Assembly: GCA_945860745.1 (NCBI GenBank)
Contig: CAMASH010000032.1
Span: 1 to 36,865 of the forward strand
Reading direction: 5' to 3'
Length of the DNA stretch: 36,865 nt
Origin: Chthoniobacter flavus
GTDB lineage: Bacteria > Verrucomicrobiota > Verrucomicrobiia > Chthoniobacterales > Terrimicrobiaceae
A program made the position numbers and the translations under genes. The notes under the pieces are model-generated. The model ran no database searches and was not told where the DNA came from. It saw only the letters and a program-made list of their open reading frames with translations. Shown here in pieces: positions 26,501-34,129 of the stretch (position 1 is the stretch's first letter; the number at the start of each line of letters is the position of its first letter).

Positions 26501-27223
26501 CATCGGTTTGGCTCGGAACTCGGAGTTCGCGGGAACCCCAGACCCGGCGATTCGCAATATCTTCAGCGAAAGATTGACTATGTCTGCTCGCGGATTCCAC
26601 TATTTCACCGACGCACGACGAGGAACGGTGCTGCCAGCGATTTTGTTCTTGAGGCGGAGGACGGCTCGGTGGAATGGAACCTGATGAAGCCCGACGCTCT
26701 GGATCAGATGGCTCGTTATATTGCGGAGCGGTTTGATACGGATTTTGACCGTTTGCTCGGAATACTTTTTCTTGCATGCCATCCCGGAATCAAGCGCCAC
26801 CAGAGCGCTGGACACCGGTTTTTGGCTGGTGCAGGCCCGATCTCCGTCCTGCGCGCCAGTTTCGCGGGTTTTGCAGGGAACTGCGCAAGTTCCGCGCTTG
26901 TTTTTGCCGGCCTGGCGGACCGTCTGCACCTTGGAGGGAAGAAACTGGGGACACATCCGCGCGGACTCTTTGACCATGTGGTAACCGTGGTGAACTGGGG
27001 TGAGAAACACATTCTCCTTGATGCTGACTTGGGGAATTTCCACTTGAAAGCCGATGGGCATGATTTTGCAACTATTGAGGATTTTCGCGATGGTGCGGAA
27101 ATTCTTTCGACGGCCGGACCTGGAGATCGTGCCCGGTATTATTTGTTCAATTTTTATCGCACGGCCCACCAAAAGCCTTTCGATTATCTCCCTTATCCCG
27201 GCGTGTTCCCAGCCGTGCCCTAA
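23588..27223 (+). CDS. Tandem (CBM9-like + transglutaminase-like) two-unit protein
   Basis: 1211 residues from TTG 23588; an in-frame TGA at 23576 prevents an earlier start. No signal peptide or membrane helix is evident. It has two units. Beta-sandwich regions like CBM9 lie at about 70-250 (WWIEWAIPWKTLGLEG) and 690-860 (LAVFTIPWEGLG). Each is followed by a papain/transglutaminase-like domain: 405-600 and 1003-1190. These two align strongly: LPLLHRATT versus IPLFHRRTT, then SDF, DGS and NLMK. Unit 2 has Cys1099 (GNCASS), His1130 (FDHVVTVV) and Asp1145 (LLDADLG). Unit 1 has Cys511 and Asp586, but Val571 replaces the His. It may hydrolyse or crosslink an amide; partners are the M55 genes and the esterase downstream. 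Confidence 0.68.
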   Translation: MNALKRRSLLYLVKPLNESYEKAVAFDIAGSGDTQDVADPGSRELGLITVLDRARCRIPWGEPGETDDFWDAIPIHPFLRIDSSDLPSAGTTLRAVAGERTFHIRFDCVIEDWGAAASNSGGGPGGENEHVYCEILPGNDPSDIWRIAGGMTRAAKPIITRTRRVTGEASLGGAHDVWTIPLKCDGHSHGVGTRWGVSPQAWWIEWAIPWKTLGLEGRPATLGFQYGRGQCAGAQGSVVLYSGWPHGRRPSNCAPLLEHGEALIGPFAGAPARVEFERPIFGINRGRVILGGDWPEVPGRLRVRSLDPDGHVFVAEDFQIPGAAGIAPFRYRLDRAFSSHLDLERIAKISLEVFGAGDKLPLYQARLPMDRYLGLTVSEPYEVGCEASASGSLREAWLGRVVRALPLLHRATTAQKAPSDFCLLYTDGSLAVNLMKDDPWQTMAAMIEERFSSAEDRLVGAMAFVGQKSVTKLILEPSFFSATGLHSYHSPQHELMGPLSVIRYGGGSSMCQAAVLAALLQRVSDPTTGRPFVTRVIGLSNAGGPSQTMRRYRGCEGTSSLAPFVQEPGRVGAVAVDYRGSQTLLDSTALAFFPKSEGCLATVETIVSDEELRKMGADRLAPVYAKLDIEELRRHLPNRLLSKGVMPELAPDEVVVNEPVPLREFHAPRAVFAGMPATDSEPWRDAMGAFGVRHGSVSAKCDETGLQVSVCIRGIDPARFDSRDREVESVNLVIDAAHGHLEFCHFQAGLAGARDAWLEESAGIQRLLKYLSTENHREVARIPPTSWSCEISEAIDGYLAVFTIPWEGLGMDNEEKRMPVMGLNAWVNGRHPHYEQVFFVPPRFRIAADPPDFADLYLKPGTLSVMETDFGTPFWGNNAGSLKLANHGVQDATVEVYCETELSLRRWVHRGRRVVVKVPAGGNVTACIPYVTNPEEKMSGGQNVRISAFVEGCEWFQARWLMTYAHPIAIRHRFGSELGVRGNPRPGDSQYLQRKIDYVCSRIPLFHRRTTRNGAASDFVLEAEDGSVEWNLMKPDALDQMARYIAERFDTDFDRLLGILFLACHPGIKRHQSAGHRFLAGAGPISVLRASFAGFAGNCASSALVFAGLADRLHLGGKKLGTHPRGLFDHVVTVVNWGEKHILLDADLGNFHLKADGHDFATIEDFRDGAEILSTAGPGDRARYYLFNFYRTAHQKPFDYLPYPGVFPAVP

Positions 27224-27250
27224 GATCTCTGCCTTTTGGATTTTTCTTCT

Positions 27251-28801
27251 ATGTCCCACTTCTCCAGGAAGACAGGTGCCGATGTTGTGACTTTGCCGTC
27301 CATCTTTTCCGACCATATGGTGCTGCAACAGGCATCAAATGTTCCGATCTGGGGCAAAGCTTCCGGCGTGGGGAGTATATCCGTGGCGCTTGCCGACCGT
27401 TCGGCGATTGGTTCGGTGGAAAATGACGGAAGCTGGAGAGTGGGGTTGGATCTTCGTGAGTTAGGTCCAGGCCCCTTTGAAATGATCGTAGCGGCCGCTG
27501 ATTTTCAGGTATCGATTTCCGATGTTGTCGTTGGGGAAGTATGGCTTGCGGCCGGTCAGTCCAATATGCAGATGCTTTTGCGGGATACCCTTGCCGCAGA
27601 CTCAGAGATTTCGAGGTCGGAGAACGCCTTGCTGCGCCAGTTTATTGTTCCGCCGGCGAATTCCCGGGACCCCCTGGATGACTGCGGAGGCAAATGGATG
27701 GTCGCATCACCGGAGACAGTGGGGAATTTCTCCGGTGTTGGTTACTATTTTTCCAAAATTTTGCAGCGGGAACTGGGAGTTCCGCTGGGCATTCTAAATT
27801 CGTCACAAGGAGCCACTCCTTGCGAGGCATGGATCAGCCGCGAGCGTTTGAGGACAATACCTGAGCTCTGGAAGGGGTGCGAGCAGTTGGAAAAATTGTC
27901 CGATCGGGATTGTTCCGGTAACCAAGGGCCTGAAACCGGAAGGGATATCGGAGCAAAAGCCGGGGAGGATCTCCCCAAGAGTTACACGCTTGGAGGAGCT
28001 CTTTTTAATGCGATGATCCACCCGGTTTGTCCTTTTGGCATCCGCGGTGCCATCTGGTACCAGGGAGAATCAAACGTGGAACGTGCCTTCCAGTACCGGG
28101 TAACCTTTCCTCTGCTCATCGCCGATTGGCGTGCCCACTGGCAACAGGGCGAGTTTCCATTCTATTTTTGTCAACTTGCCAATTATCAGGCCAAGGTGAT
28201 TGAGCCCGAGGAAAGCGCTTGGGCGGAACTGCGGGAGGCGCAGTGGCAAGCCTTAAACGTGCCAAACACGGCCCAGGCCATACTGATCGATGTTGGAGAG
28301 GCCGAAAATATTCATCCTCTGAACAAAGAAGTTGTTGGTTGCCGGTTGGCGAAAATCGCCCTGGCGAGGGAATATGCAAGGGCGGTCCCTTATTCGGGGC
28401 CGACCTATCGATCGATGGCGATCGAGAATGGAGCGATCCGTCTTCTTTTTGACAACATAGGCGGTGGCCTTGCTGCGTTGCCAGCCAACAGTATAAAGCC
28501 TCAGCGGAAGCCCTCAGGTGAGGGGGGCTGTTCAGTCCGGATCGACCAGGAAAGCGGGTTGGAAGGATTCTCAATTTGCGGCAATGACCGGAACTGGGTT
28601 TGGGCCGATGCCAAAGTGGATGGGGACTCTGTCCTGGTTTGGTCCAGCGAAATTCCTCTTCCTGTGGCGGTCCGTTATGCCTGGGCTGACAATCCTGTCT
28701 GCAATCTTGGAAATGCTGACGGGTTCCCGGCATCGCCATTTCGGACGGACGATTTTCCCACAGTTACCAGGGATGTCAGATACGGATTCAAGTCGCACTA
28801 A
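27251..28801 (+). CDS. Sialate O-acetylesterase-like SGNH/GDSL hydrolase (SASA family)
   Basis: A 516-residue protein from ATG 27251 (TTG 27236 is an alternative). Family signatures are FSDHMVLQQ near the start, Ser104 in WLAAGQSNM, WYQGESN at 269-275, and His355 in ENIHPLNK. The enzymes remove acetyl esters from sialic acids, rhamnogalacturonan or xylan sugars. Related members usually have a signal peptide; none is seen here, so this one may act inside the cell on imported sugar, or the start is misread. It follows the tandem transglutaminase gene by 27 bp and likely shares its transcript. The stop codon lies inside a long inverted repeat that begins at 28798. Confidence 0.87.
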   Translation: MSHFSRKTGADVVTLPSIFSDHMVLQQASNVPIWGKASGVGSISVALADRSAIGSVENDGSWRVGLDLRELGPGPFEMIVAAADFQVSISDVVVGEVWLAAGQSNMQMLLRDTLAADSEISRSENALLRQFIVPPANSRDPLDDCGGKWMVASPETVGNFSGVGYYFSKILQRELGVPLGILNSSQGATPCEAWISRERLRTIPELWKGCEQLEKLSDRDCSGNQGPETGRDIGAKAGEDLPKSYTLGGALFNAMIHPVCPFGIRGAIWYQGESNVERAFQYRVTFPLLIADWRAHWQQGEFPFYFCQLANYQAKVIEPEESAWAELREAQWQALNVPNTAQAILIDVGEAENIHPLNKEVVGCRLAKIALAREYARAVPYSGPTYRSMAIENGAIRLLFDNIGGGLAALPANSIKPQRKPSGEGGCSVRIDQESGLEGFSICGNDRNWVWADAKVDGDSVLVWSSEIPLPVAVRYAWADNPVCNLGNADGFPASPFRTDDFPTVTRDVRYGFKSH

Positions 28802-28925
28802 TCCGGCGGGTGCCGGTGCCAGGGTGGGGTTGCGGGCAAGGAGACCCGGTGAGAAACTGCCTCCCCCGCCGCCGGATTAGAAAATTTTGCTGCGCAAAAT
28901 GGAGGGAAACGTTTCATCGTTTCCC
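28798..28925. terminator. Three consecutive hairpins after the esterase gene
   Basis: Hairpin A is CTAATCCGGCGG (28798-28809) with CCGCCGGATTAG (28869-28880), a perfect 12-bp pair around a 59-base loop, overlapping the stop codon. Hairpin B is ATTTTGC-tgc-GCAAAAT (28884-28900). Hairpin C is GGGAAACG-tttcat-CGTTTCCC (28904-28925). None is followed by a clear T-run. They may terminate the esterase transcript or be ends of small elements. Confidence 0.45.
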
Positions 28926-28929
28926 ACAA

Positions 28930-29293
28930 GTGTCCGGTTATAAGTGCCACAGCAGCAGTTGGCTAGAATCTGACGGATGCAAATGTCTGAAGTGAGTTTC
29001 TGTAAGTGGTGCATTTAGAGTAACTTTCTCAAACGGGTGAACGCTCAACATCTGCAAAGTTCTGTGCAAGGTTCCAGGCAAGTTCAGTTGCCTGTGAACG
29101 ATGGCCACCATCAAGTAAACGCACACCGCGGTCGAGAGTCTGTCGGTGGATCAAATCGAGGAGCTGAGTCAATACAAACCGTCCGGAATTCATGCCAAAA
29201 AGCATGGCCAGAATTCAAATGCGTCACATCCATTTTTCTTCGTAACGCACTCTATGACAGTTCCAAAATCTCATCGTTCAGTTAACCGGACAC
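28930..29293. other. 364-bp gene-free segment bounded by 11-bp inverted repeats
   Basis: GTGTCCGGTTA at 28930-28940 and TAACCGGACAC at 29283-29293 are exact reverse complements. The stretch between has no convincing gene; one frame reads VESLSVDQIEELSQYKP but is broken by stops. A target duplication was not seen. It could be a miniature or decayed insertion element. From 28802 to 29411 no other feature is recognised. Confidence 0.4.
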
Positions 29294-29411
29294 CCGTGAT
29301 ATTTCGTCGTGATTTACACGATTTGCGTTTGCTCTTGCATTCGCTCAAAATCAGCCCAACCCTCATCGCAGATACTAGGATGCCACTTCCTTCTCTTACT
29401 CGATCAATGCG

Positions 29412-30440
29412 GTGAACGCCCCTCTGCGCACGGCCATTATCGGCTTCGGCTCCAACGGGACCAAGATGCACGGGGAGCCGATCCGCGACTTGGAGGGTTT
29501 CCAGCTCGTGGCCGTGGCCGACCCGAACCCGGCGCAGAGGGCTCTTGCGGAGGAAGCCTTCGGAGCCCAAGCCTTTGCCGACCATGCCAGCATGCTGGCT
29601 GTGGCGCACCCCGACCTGGTGGTGGTAGTCACCCGGAACGACCAACACGCGGACATGGCGGTTGATGCCCTTCGCGCCGGAGCGCATGTGCTGGTCACGA
29701 AACCTTGGGCGCTGGATGTGCCGGAGGCCTCGACAATGATGGAGGCTGCGGCCTCCAGCGGGCGCCTCCTGCTGCCGTGGCTTCCGATGCGGTTTTCGCC
29801 GGAGGCCCTGCGTATCCGGGAAATCGTCCGCTCGGGTCAGTTGGGCGAGATTTTCCTGGTTCGTCGGGCGGTGGAGCGGTTCGACGTACGGCACGACTGG
29901 CAGATGCGGCGGGAGTTTGGCGGCGGCTACCTGCTCAACTGGGGCGCGCATATTGTCGAGCCCGCTTATTGGATTCTAGATGCGGAAGTGCGCTCGGTCA
30001 GTGGCTTTTTGCGCCAAACCCTTGGCCGGGGAGACTGTGAGGATGTGTTTTTTGCCGAACTGGCCCTCAGCAACGGTGCGCGCGCCCTGGTCGAGCACAC
30101 GATGTCTCCGGCTCCCCTGCCGAGGTGGTTCGTGCAGGGAACGCGCGGAGCGGTGGTCGTTTCCAGCGAGACGATCCAGATTTTTGAGGCCGAGTGCGCG
30201 CCAGAGGACTTGGAAGTACCCGCAGATCGGATCGTCGGCAAGTTGCCCTTTGCCATGCGCGAGGAACCCTGCGGCGGCTCGGTTTATGGAGACACGGTGG
30301 AGGCATACCGGCAACTCGAACGCCATGTGCGCGGCGAGCCGGTCGAGGGATATGATGCCAACTCAGCCCTGCATCTCACCTGCGTGCTCGACGCAATTCG
30401 CACATCCCACGCCGAAAACCGCCGCGTCGAAATTTCCTAA
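29412..30440 (+). CDS. Gfo/Idh/MocA family oxidoreductase
   Basis: A 342-residue dehydrogenase starting at GTG 29412. Rossmann motif AIIGFGSNGTKMHGEP is at residues 8-23. Lys97 in VLVTKPWA is the active-site lysine. GGGYLLNWGAHIVEPAYW carries the catalytic His, and QMRREFGGGY the usual preceding Gly-rich loop. It stands at the head of a small cluster with the sugar isomerase and enolase-superfamily genes, now separated from them by an IS630 element. The substrate is a likely sugar or sugar acid. Confidence 0.86.
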   Translation: MNAPLRTAIIGFGSNGTKMHGEPIRDLEGFQLVAVADPNPAQRALAEEAFGAQAFADHASMLAVAHPDLVVVVTRNDQHADMAVDALRAGAHVLVTKPWALDVPEASTMMEAAASSGRLLLPWLPMRFSPEALRIREIVRSGQLGEIFLVRRAVERFDVRHDWQMRREFGGGYLLNWGAHIVEPAYWILDAEVRSVSGFLRQTLGRGDCEDVFFAELALSNGARALVEHTMSPAPLPRWFVQGTRGAVVVSSETIQIFEAECAPEDLEVPADRIVGKLPFAMREEPCGGSVYGDTVEAYRQLERHVRGEPVEGYDANSALHLTCVLDAIRTSHAENRRVEIS

Positions 30441-30453
30441 AACAGATCTTCGG

Positions 30454-30477
30454 CAGAATTAACGGAATAAACAGAAT
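30454..30477 (-). repeat. 24-bp repeat, left copy (inverted with respect to the copy at 31753)
   Basis: Read on the minus strand this is ATTCTGTTtATtCCGTTAAT plus TCTG. The plus-strand copy at 31753-31776 differs at two positions (22 of 24 match). The two lie on either side of the IS element and would have been about 125 bp apart (end to start) before insertion. Repeats with CTGTTCATCCTGTTAAT-type units are common in intergenic regions of related bacteria; their role is not known to me. Confidence 0.6.
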
Positions 30478-30540
30478 CAGAAGAAGAGGCTTACAGCATG
30501 AGGACATGAGAATTCCAAGACAGCGGGGCACCATGTGATA

Positions 30541-31690
30541 CCATCTCTTTGAGATAATCAGACCATTAAGTTTTGGCAGAAGCGTTTGCTTGATCGTGTA
30601 ACCAGGGGCGACCAATCAGGGAAAGCACAGCGGAGGAGTCCTCCCAAAACCGGCGAAGGCATGGAAGTAAAGCGGCACGCAATTTGTCGATGGAATCGAA
30701 GAGCGCATTGGCAAATCCCTCGGTGTCCTTGAGCACATCCCAGAGTTGCTCGCAGGGGTTGAGTTCCGGGCTGTAAGGCGGCAAGGAGATTACGTGCACG
30801 CCTTCGGGCAGGCGGGAATCTCCTGGCCGTAAATGAAAACCGGCTTGGTCAGCGATGACCACATGCTCGGCCCCGGGATCGCTGGAGCGCAGATGTTCCA
30901 AAAAGAGCGCATTGCAATCCAGATCGACCGTGGGCAGATGCAGGAACTCGGCCCGCCCCTCCACCACTTCCATCGCCCCATAAAGGTAATCCCACTCGTA
31001 GCGGGTTTGGCGCTGCACTGTCGGCCGCACTCCTTTGGTGATCCATACCCGGCGCGTTTCGGTGTGAAGCCCGAATCGGGTTTCGTCCATCACCCACACG
31101 CGCACCCGGCTGCCAACCCTTATGTTCAGAGCATCGAGCCGGTTCCCCAGCTCATCTTTGAATGCCTGCGCCGCTACGGGATCTGCTCCGGGGTGTCTGG
31201 GCCGCGGCACCCGCAGCACCCCTCCGCATTTTTTTATCCATTGCCAGACCGTGACATAGGGTCTTTCTATTCCATGTTCCCGCGCGAGCCACTGCCGTGC
31301 GGCTTGCGCGCTCGTCCATCTTCCGCTCTGGACTCCCTCCCGGAGTTGTCGGCTGACTTCTTCAGCCAGTCCTCGCAACTCTCCTGCTTGGGGGCCCGGC
31401 TTCTCCCTCTGCAGGAGACCTTTAAATCCTCCTTCGCGAAAGGCTTTGATCCATTCAAACACGCTCGCCCTTGAACATCCGCAGATCTTGGCAATCTCTC
31501 CCGCGCTGTGTTCGCCAGACGCCGCCAGCTTCATACACAGCAAGCGAACCTTGTGCCGGGTATCCTTTTCCTGCCGGTATTTTTGCTCGATCTGAGCGCT
31601 TAGGTCCGGCCTCCCAAGCTTGAGTTTTCGTGTGCGCACATCCCTTTCTCTCACGTAAACTCATAACGTCCAGTTATTTCAAAGAGATGG
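30541..31690 (-). mobile_element. IS630-family insertion sequence with TA target duplication
   Basis: The terminal repeats CCATCTCTTTGAgATAA (left, 30541-30557) and, reversed, CCATCTCTTTGAaATAA (right, 31674-31690) match except one base. TA flanks both sides (30539-30540 and 31691-31692), as expected for IS630/Tc1-type insertion. The element is 1150 bp and carries one intact transposase on the minus strand. It lies between the dehydrogenase at 29412 and the isomerase at 31809. The intact ORF and near-perfect ends suggest a fairly recent insertion. Confidence 0.88.
30566..31654 (-). CDS. IS630 family transposase
   Basis: A 362-residue DDE transposase. The N-terminal part has a helix-turn-helix (GEIAKICGCSRASVFEWIKAF, residues 52-72) and a second winged-helix-like part. 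Catalytic residues are Asp190 in VWVMDETRFGLH, Asp269 in VVIADQAGFHL and Glu302 in PPYSPELNPCEQLW. All are intact and the length is normal. It lies inside the element whose ends are at 30541 and 31690. No frameshift of the kind some IS630 members use is needed. Confidence 0.92.
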   Translation of the reverse strand: MRERDVRTRKLKLGRPDLSAQIEQKYRQEKDTRHKVRLLCMKLAASGEHSAGEIAKICGCSRASVFEWIKAFREGGFKGLLQREKPGPQAGELRGLAEEVSRQLREGVQSGRWTSAQAARQWLAREHGIERPYVTVWQWIKKCGGVLRVPRPRHPGADPVAAQAFKDELGNRLDALNIRVGSRVRVWVMDETRFGLHTETRRVWITKGVRPTVQRQTRYEWDYLYGAMEVVEGRAEFLHLPTVDLDCNALFLEHLRSSDPGAEHVVIADQAGFHLRPGDSRLPEGVHVISLPPYSPELNPCEQLWDVLKDTEGFANALFDSIDKLRAALLPCLRRFWEDSSAVLSLIGRPWLHDQANASAKT

Positions 31691-31752
31691 TATGACTCAT
31701 TCATTAATGGTGAGCTTGGCCGTTCCCGCCGAGCGGAATCCGTTGCAGTTTA

Positions 31753-31776
31753 ATTCTGTTCATCCCGTTAATTCTG
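31753..31776 (+). repeat. 24-bp repeat, right copy
   Basis: ATTCTGTTcATcCCGTTAAT plus TCTG, the mirror of the left copy at 30454-30477 (22 of 24 bases). It sits 33 bp before the isomerase start. Together with its partner it forms a large inverted pair, which the IS has pushed apart. Confidence 0.6.
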
Positions 31777-31808
31777 TCAAAATCTCTTCTATCGCTGAAT
31801 CCGAGTCT

Positions 31809-32726
31809 ATGAAAACCAACGAGACCAACTCAACAGAAGCTCACCAACTCAAGCTCTCTGGCTTTGCCGACGAGGCGGGGGCCGCCATGGAAGATCAAAT
31901 CGAGGCGACATGCCGGCTCGGCTGGAAGTGGCTGGATTTGAGGAAGGTTAACCGCAAGCCATTTTATGAGTTGCCAATGGATGAGGTGCGGCGGCTGGGG
32001 GATTTGCTGGCTGGCGGTGGACTGCAGGTGGCCAGCGTGGGATCGAGCGTGGCGGATTGGAGCCGCTCGGTGGACGAACCGATGGACAAGGACCTTGCCG
32101 AGATGGAAGCCCTCTTGCCCCGCATCGAGCTTCTGGGCATCCCTGCGGTGCGGGTGATGAGCTACAAACCGCTGGGGGGCGATCCTTTCGCCGCTGACCA
32201 AATGCTGGAAGAACGGGTTCGGAGGCTGCGGATCATCCAGCAGACTTTCTCACACATCCTCGTCCTGCACGAGAACTGCATGAACTACGGGGGGCTCGGC
32301 TGGCACTACACCCTTCAACTCGTCGAACAAGTGCCCGGGCTGCGCCTTGTCTTCGATACGGGAAATCCCGTAATCTCGCCCGACGTGGCCTCGGGGGACC
32401 GCTCAAGCCGCCAATCCTCATGGGAGTTTTACCAGCGGGTGCTGCCACATATCACGGCCGTTCACATCAAGGATCCCCGTCCGAAGGAGGAAAAACCGGG
32501 CGGTGCTTTCCATGCCGCCAAATACGTTTTCCCCGGTGAGGGCGAGGGCGATGTTTCCCGCATCATCGCCGACCTGCTGGCACGGAGGTTCTCAGGAGTC
32601 GTCAGCATCGAGCCGCACCTGCCCCGGCCATCAGCCAACGAAGAGACCAGCTTCGAGGAAGCTCACATCCGCCAATATGTCGAGTATGGGCGGCGGCTTG
32701 AGGCCCTCATCGCTGCGGCGCCGTGA
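31809..32726 (+). CDS. Sugar phosphate isomerase/epimerase-like TIM-barrel protein (AP endonuclease 2 fold)
   Basis: 305 residues from ATG 31809; the earlier frame start at 31692 would begin within the IS target flank and across the 24-bp repeat. Features of the xylose-isomerase-like barrel: SGFADEAG at the start, LHENCMNYGG, VFDTGNP, AVHIKDPRP and SIEPHL carry the expected Glu, Asp, His and Glu metal ligands. PGEGEGDVSRII is the typical late loop. Members act on ketoses, inosose or hydroxypyruvate. It is coupled to the enolase-superfamily gene (GTGA overlap). Confidence 0.85.
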   Translation: MKTNETNSTEAHQLKLSGFADEAGAAMEDQIEATCRLGWKWLDLRKVNRKPFYELPMDEVRRLGDLLAGGGLQVASVGSSVADWSRSVDEPMDKDLAEMEALLPRIELLGIPAVRVMSYKPLGGDPFAADQMLEERVRRLRIIQQTFSHILVLHENCMNYGGLGWHYTLQLVEQVPGLRLVFDTGNPVISPDVASGDRSSRQSSWEFYQRVLPHITAVHIKDPRPKEEKPGGAFHAAKYVFPGEGEGDVSRIIADLLARRFSGVVSIEPHLPRPSANEETSFEEAHIRQYVEYGRRLEALIAAAP

Positions 32727-34129
32727 TCGAAATTCGTGGAGTCAGCCTCCGCCGGGCGGACCTCATCACAAGGATGCCTTTCCGCTATGGCATCGCCACC
32801 ATGACGGCGTTGCCCCACCTGTTCGTGGTAATCGAAGCCGAGGTGGATGGCATCTCGCAGACCGGAGTCGCTGCCGACCATCTGCCGCCGAAATGGTTCA
32901 CCAAGGATGCCGCGCGGGACCCGGCAGAGGAGATCGACGACATGCTTACGGTGATCCGCCACGCCGCCCAGGCGGGAGCGGGGCTGCGGGGTGCCACTTT
33001 TTTTGACGTCTGGGGCCAGCTTGATCAGGCGCAGCGGGCCTGGGGCGAAACCGCCGGATTCCCTCCACTGCTCTATCGTTTCGGAACGGCGCTGGTCGAG
33101 CGGGCGCTATTGGATGCGGTCTGCCGCGCAAAGGGGCGTCCATTCCACCAGCTTCTCCACAACAACGACCTCGGACTTTGTCTCGGAGAACTGCATGGGG
33201 AGCTGGACGGAATGTCTCCGCATGGTCTCCTGCCCCCGAAACCGCTAGAGCAAATTTTCTGCCGCCACACGGTCGGCCTGAGCGACCCCCTGCGAGCGGG
33301 AGATAACGCCGATGACCCACGCGATGGTCTGCCCCATGCGTTGGAATCTTGCATCGATTCGTATGGCCTGCGGCACTTCAAGATTAAAGTCACCGCCGAT
33401 CCCGCATTCTCAATCCCCCGCCTGCGCGAGGCGCTGACAATTGTCAGCGAACGCTGCGGAGACCGCTTCCGGTTTAGTGTGGACGGGAATGAAAGCTTTT
33501 CGTCCATCGCGGAGTTCCGGGAATTCTGGGAATCCGCAAGGGCCGACCCGGTGATTGCACTCACCCTCGGAAATCTTCTCTTTGTCGAACAGCCGCTGCA
33601 CCGGGATGCCGCGCTAAGTCATAACGCAGCGGCCGCATTTCGCACTTGGGATACGCGTCCCCCGTTCATCATTGACGAGTCCGACAGTTCCATTGATGCC
33701 CTACCCGCTGCATTGGAAGCGGGATATTCCGGCATCACCCATAAGAATTGCAAAGGTGTGGTCAAGGGAATCGCCAACGCGTGCCTGCTGGAAAAACGTC
33801 GCCGGGCCAGGGGAAGCGCTCTGATCATGAGCGGTGAAGACCTTGCCAACGTCGGCCCGGTCGCCGTCACCCAGGATCTCGCTGTGCAGGCCGCGCTTGG
33901 CAACGCCAGCGTCGAACGAAATGGCCACCACTACTTCGCCGGGCTTTCGGCATGGCCGGAGCACGTCCGCGCGGCTATGGCCGAGGCCCATTCCGACCTC
34001 TACGGCGGGCCGCCGAGGCTCTGCCCGCTCCGCATCGATGCGGGAATGCTGCGCCTCACATCCGTGAACGCAAGGCCCTTCGGTTGCGGACCGGTGTTCG
34101 ACGACCTAGGTTGCCCGTTGGATCCCTGA
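32723..34129 (+). CDS. Enolase-superfamily (mandelate racemase/muconate lactonizing type) dehydratase-like protein
   Basis: A 468-residue protein from GTG 32723, coupled to the isomerase. Capping domain at 1-150, barrel after. RHFKIKVT has Lys220/Lys222 (the KxK base), FSVDGNES has Asp254, LFVEQPL has Glu289, IIDESDSS has Asp318/Glu319, and GITHKNCKG has the second-face lysine (Lys341 or Lys344). Such enzymes abstract the alpha-proton of a sugar acid and may dehydrate or racemise it. It is longer than typical (about 370-400) because of inserts near residues 150-210. With the dehydrogenase and isomerase, it likely handles an oxidised sugar. Confidence 0.85.
   Translation: MIEIRGVSLRRADLITRMPFRYGIATMTALPHLFVVIEAEVDGISQTGVAADHLPPKWFTKDAARDPAEEIDDMLTVIRHAAQAGAGLRGATFFDVWGQLDQAQRAWGETAGFPPLLYRFGTALVERALLDAVCRAKGRPFHQLLHNNDLGLCLGELHGELDGMSPHGLLPPKPLEQIFCRHTVGLSDPLRAGDNADDPRDGLPHALESCIDSYGLRHFKIKVTADPAFSIPRLREALTIVSERCGDRFRFSVDGNESFSSIAEFREFWESARADPVIALTLGNLLFVEQPLHRDAALSHNAAAAFRTWDTRPPFIIDESDSSIDALPAALEAGYSGITHKNCKGVVKGIANACLLEKRRRARGSALIMSGEDLANVGPVAVTQDLAVQAALGNASVERNGHHYFAGLSAWPEHVRAAMAEAHSDLYGGPPRLCPLRIDAGMLRLTSVNARPFGCGPVFDDLGCPLDP

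Noticed and set aside
29130-29285. A small gene in the 28930-29293 segment
   Set aside because: The VESLSVDQIEELSQYKP-like frame is interrupted upstream and has no recognisable start or domain.
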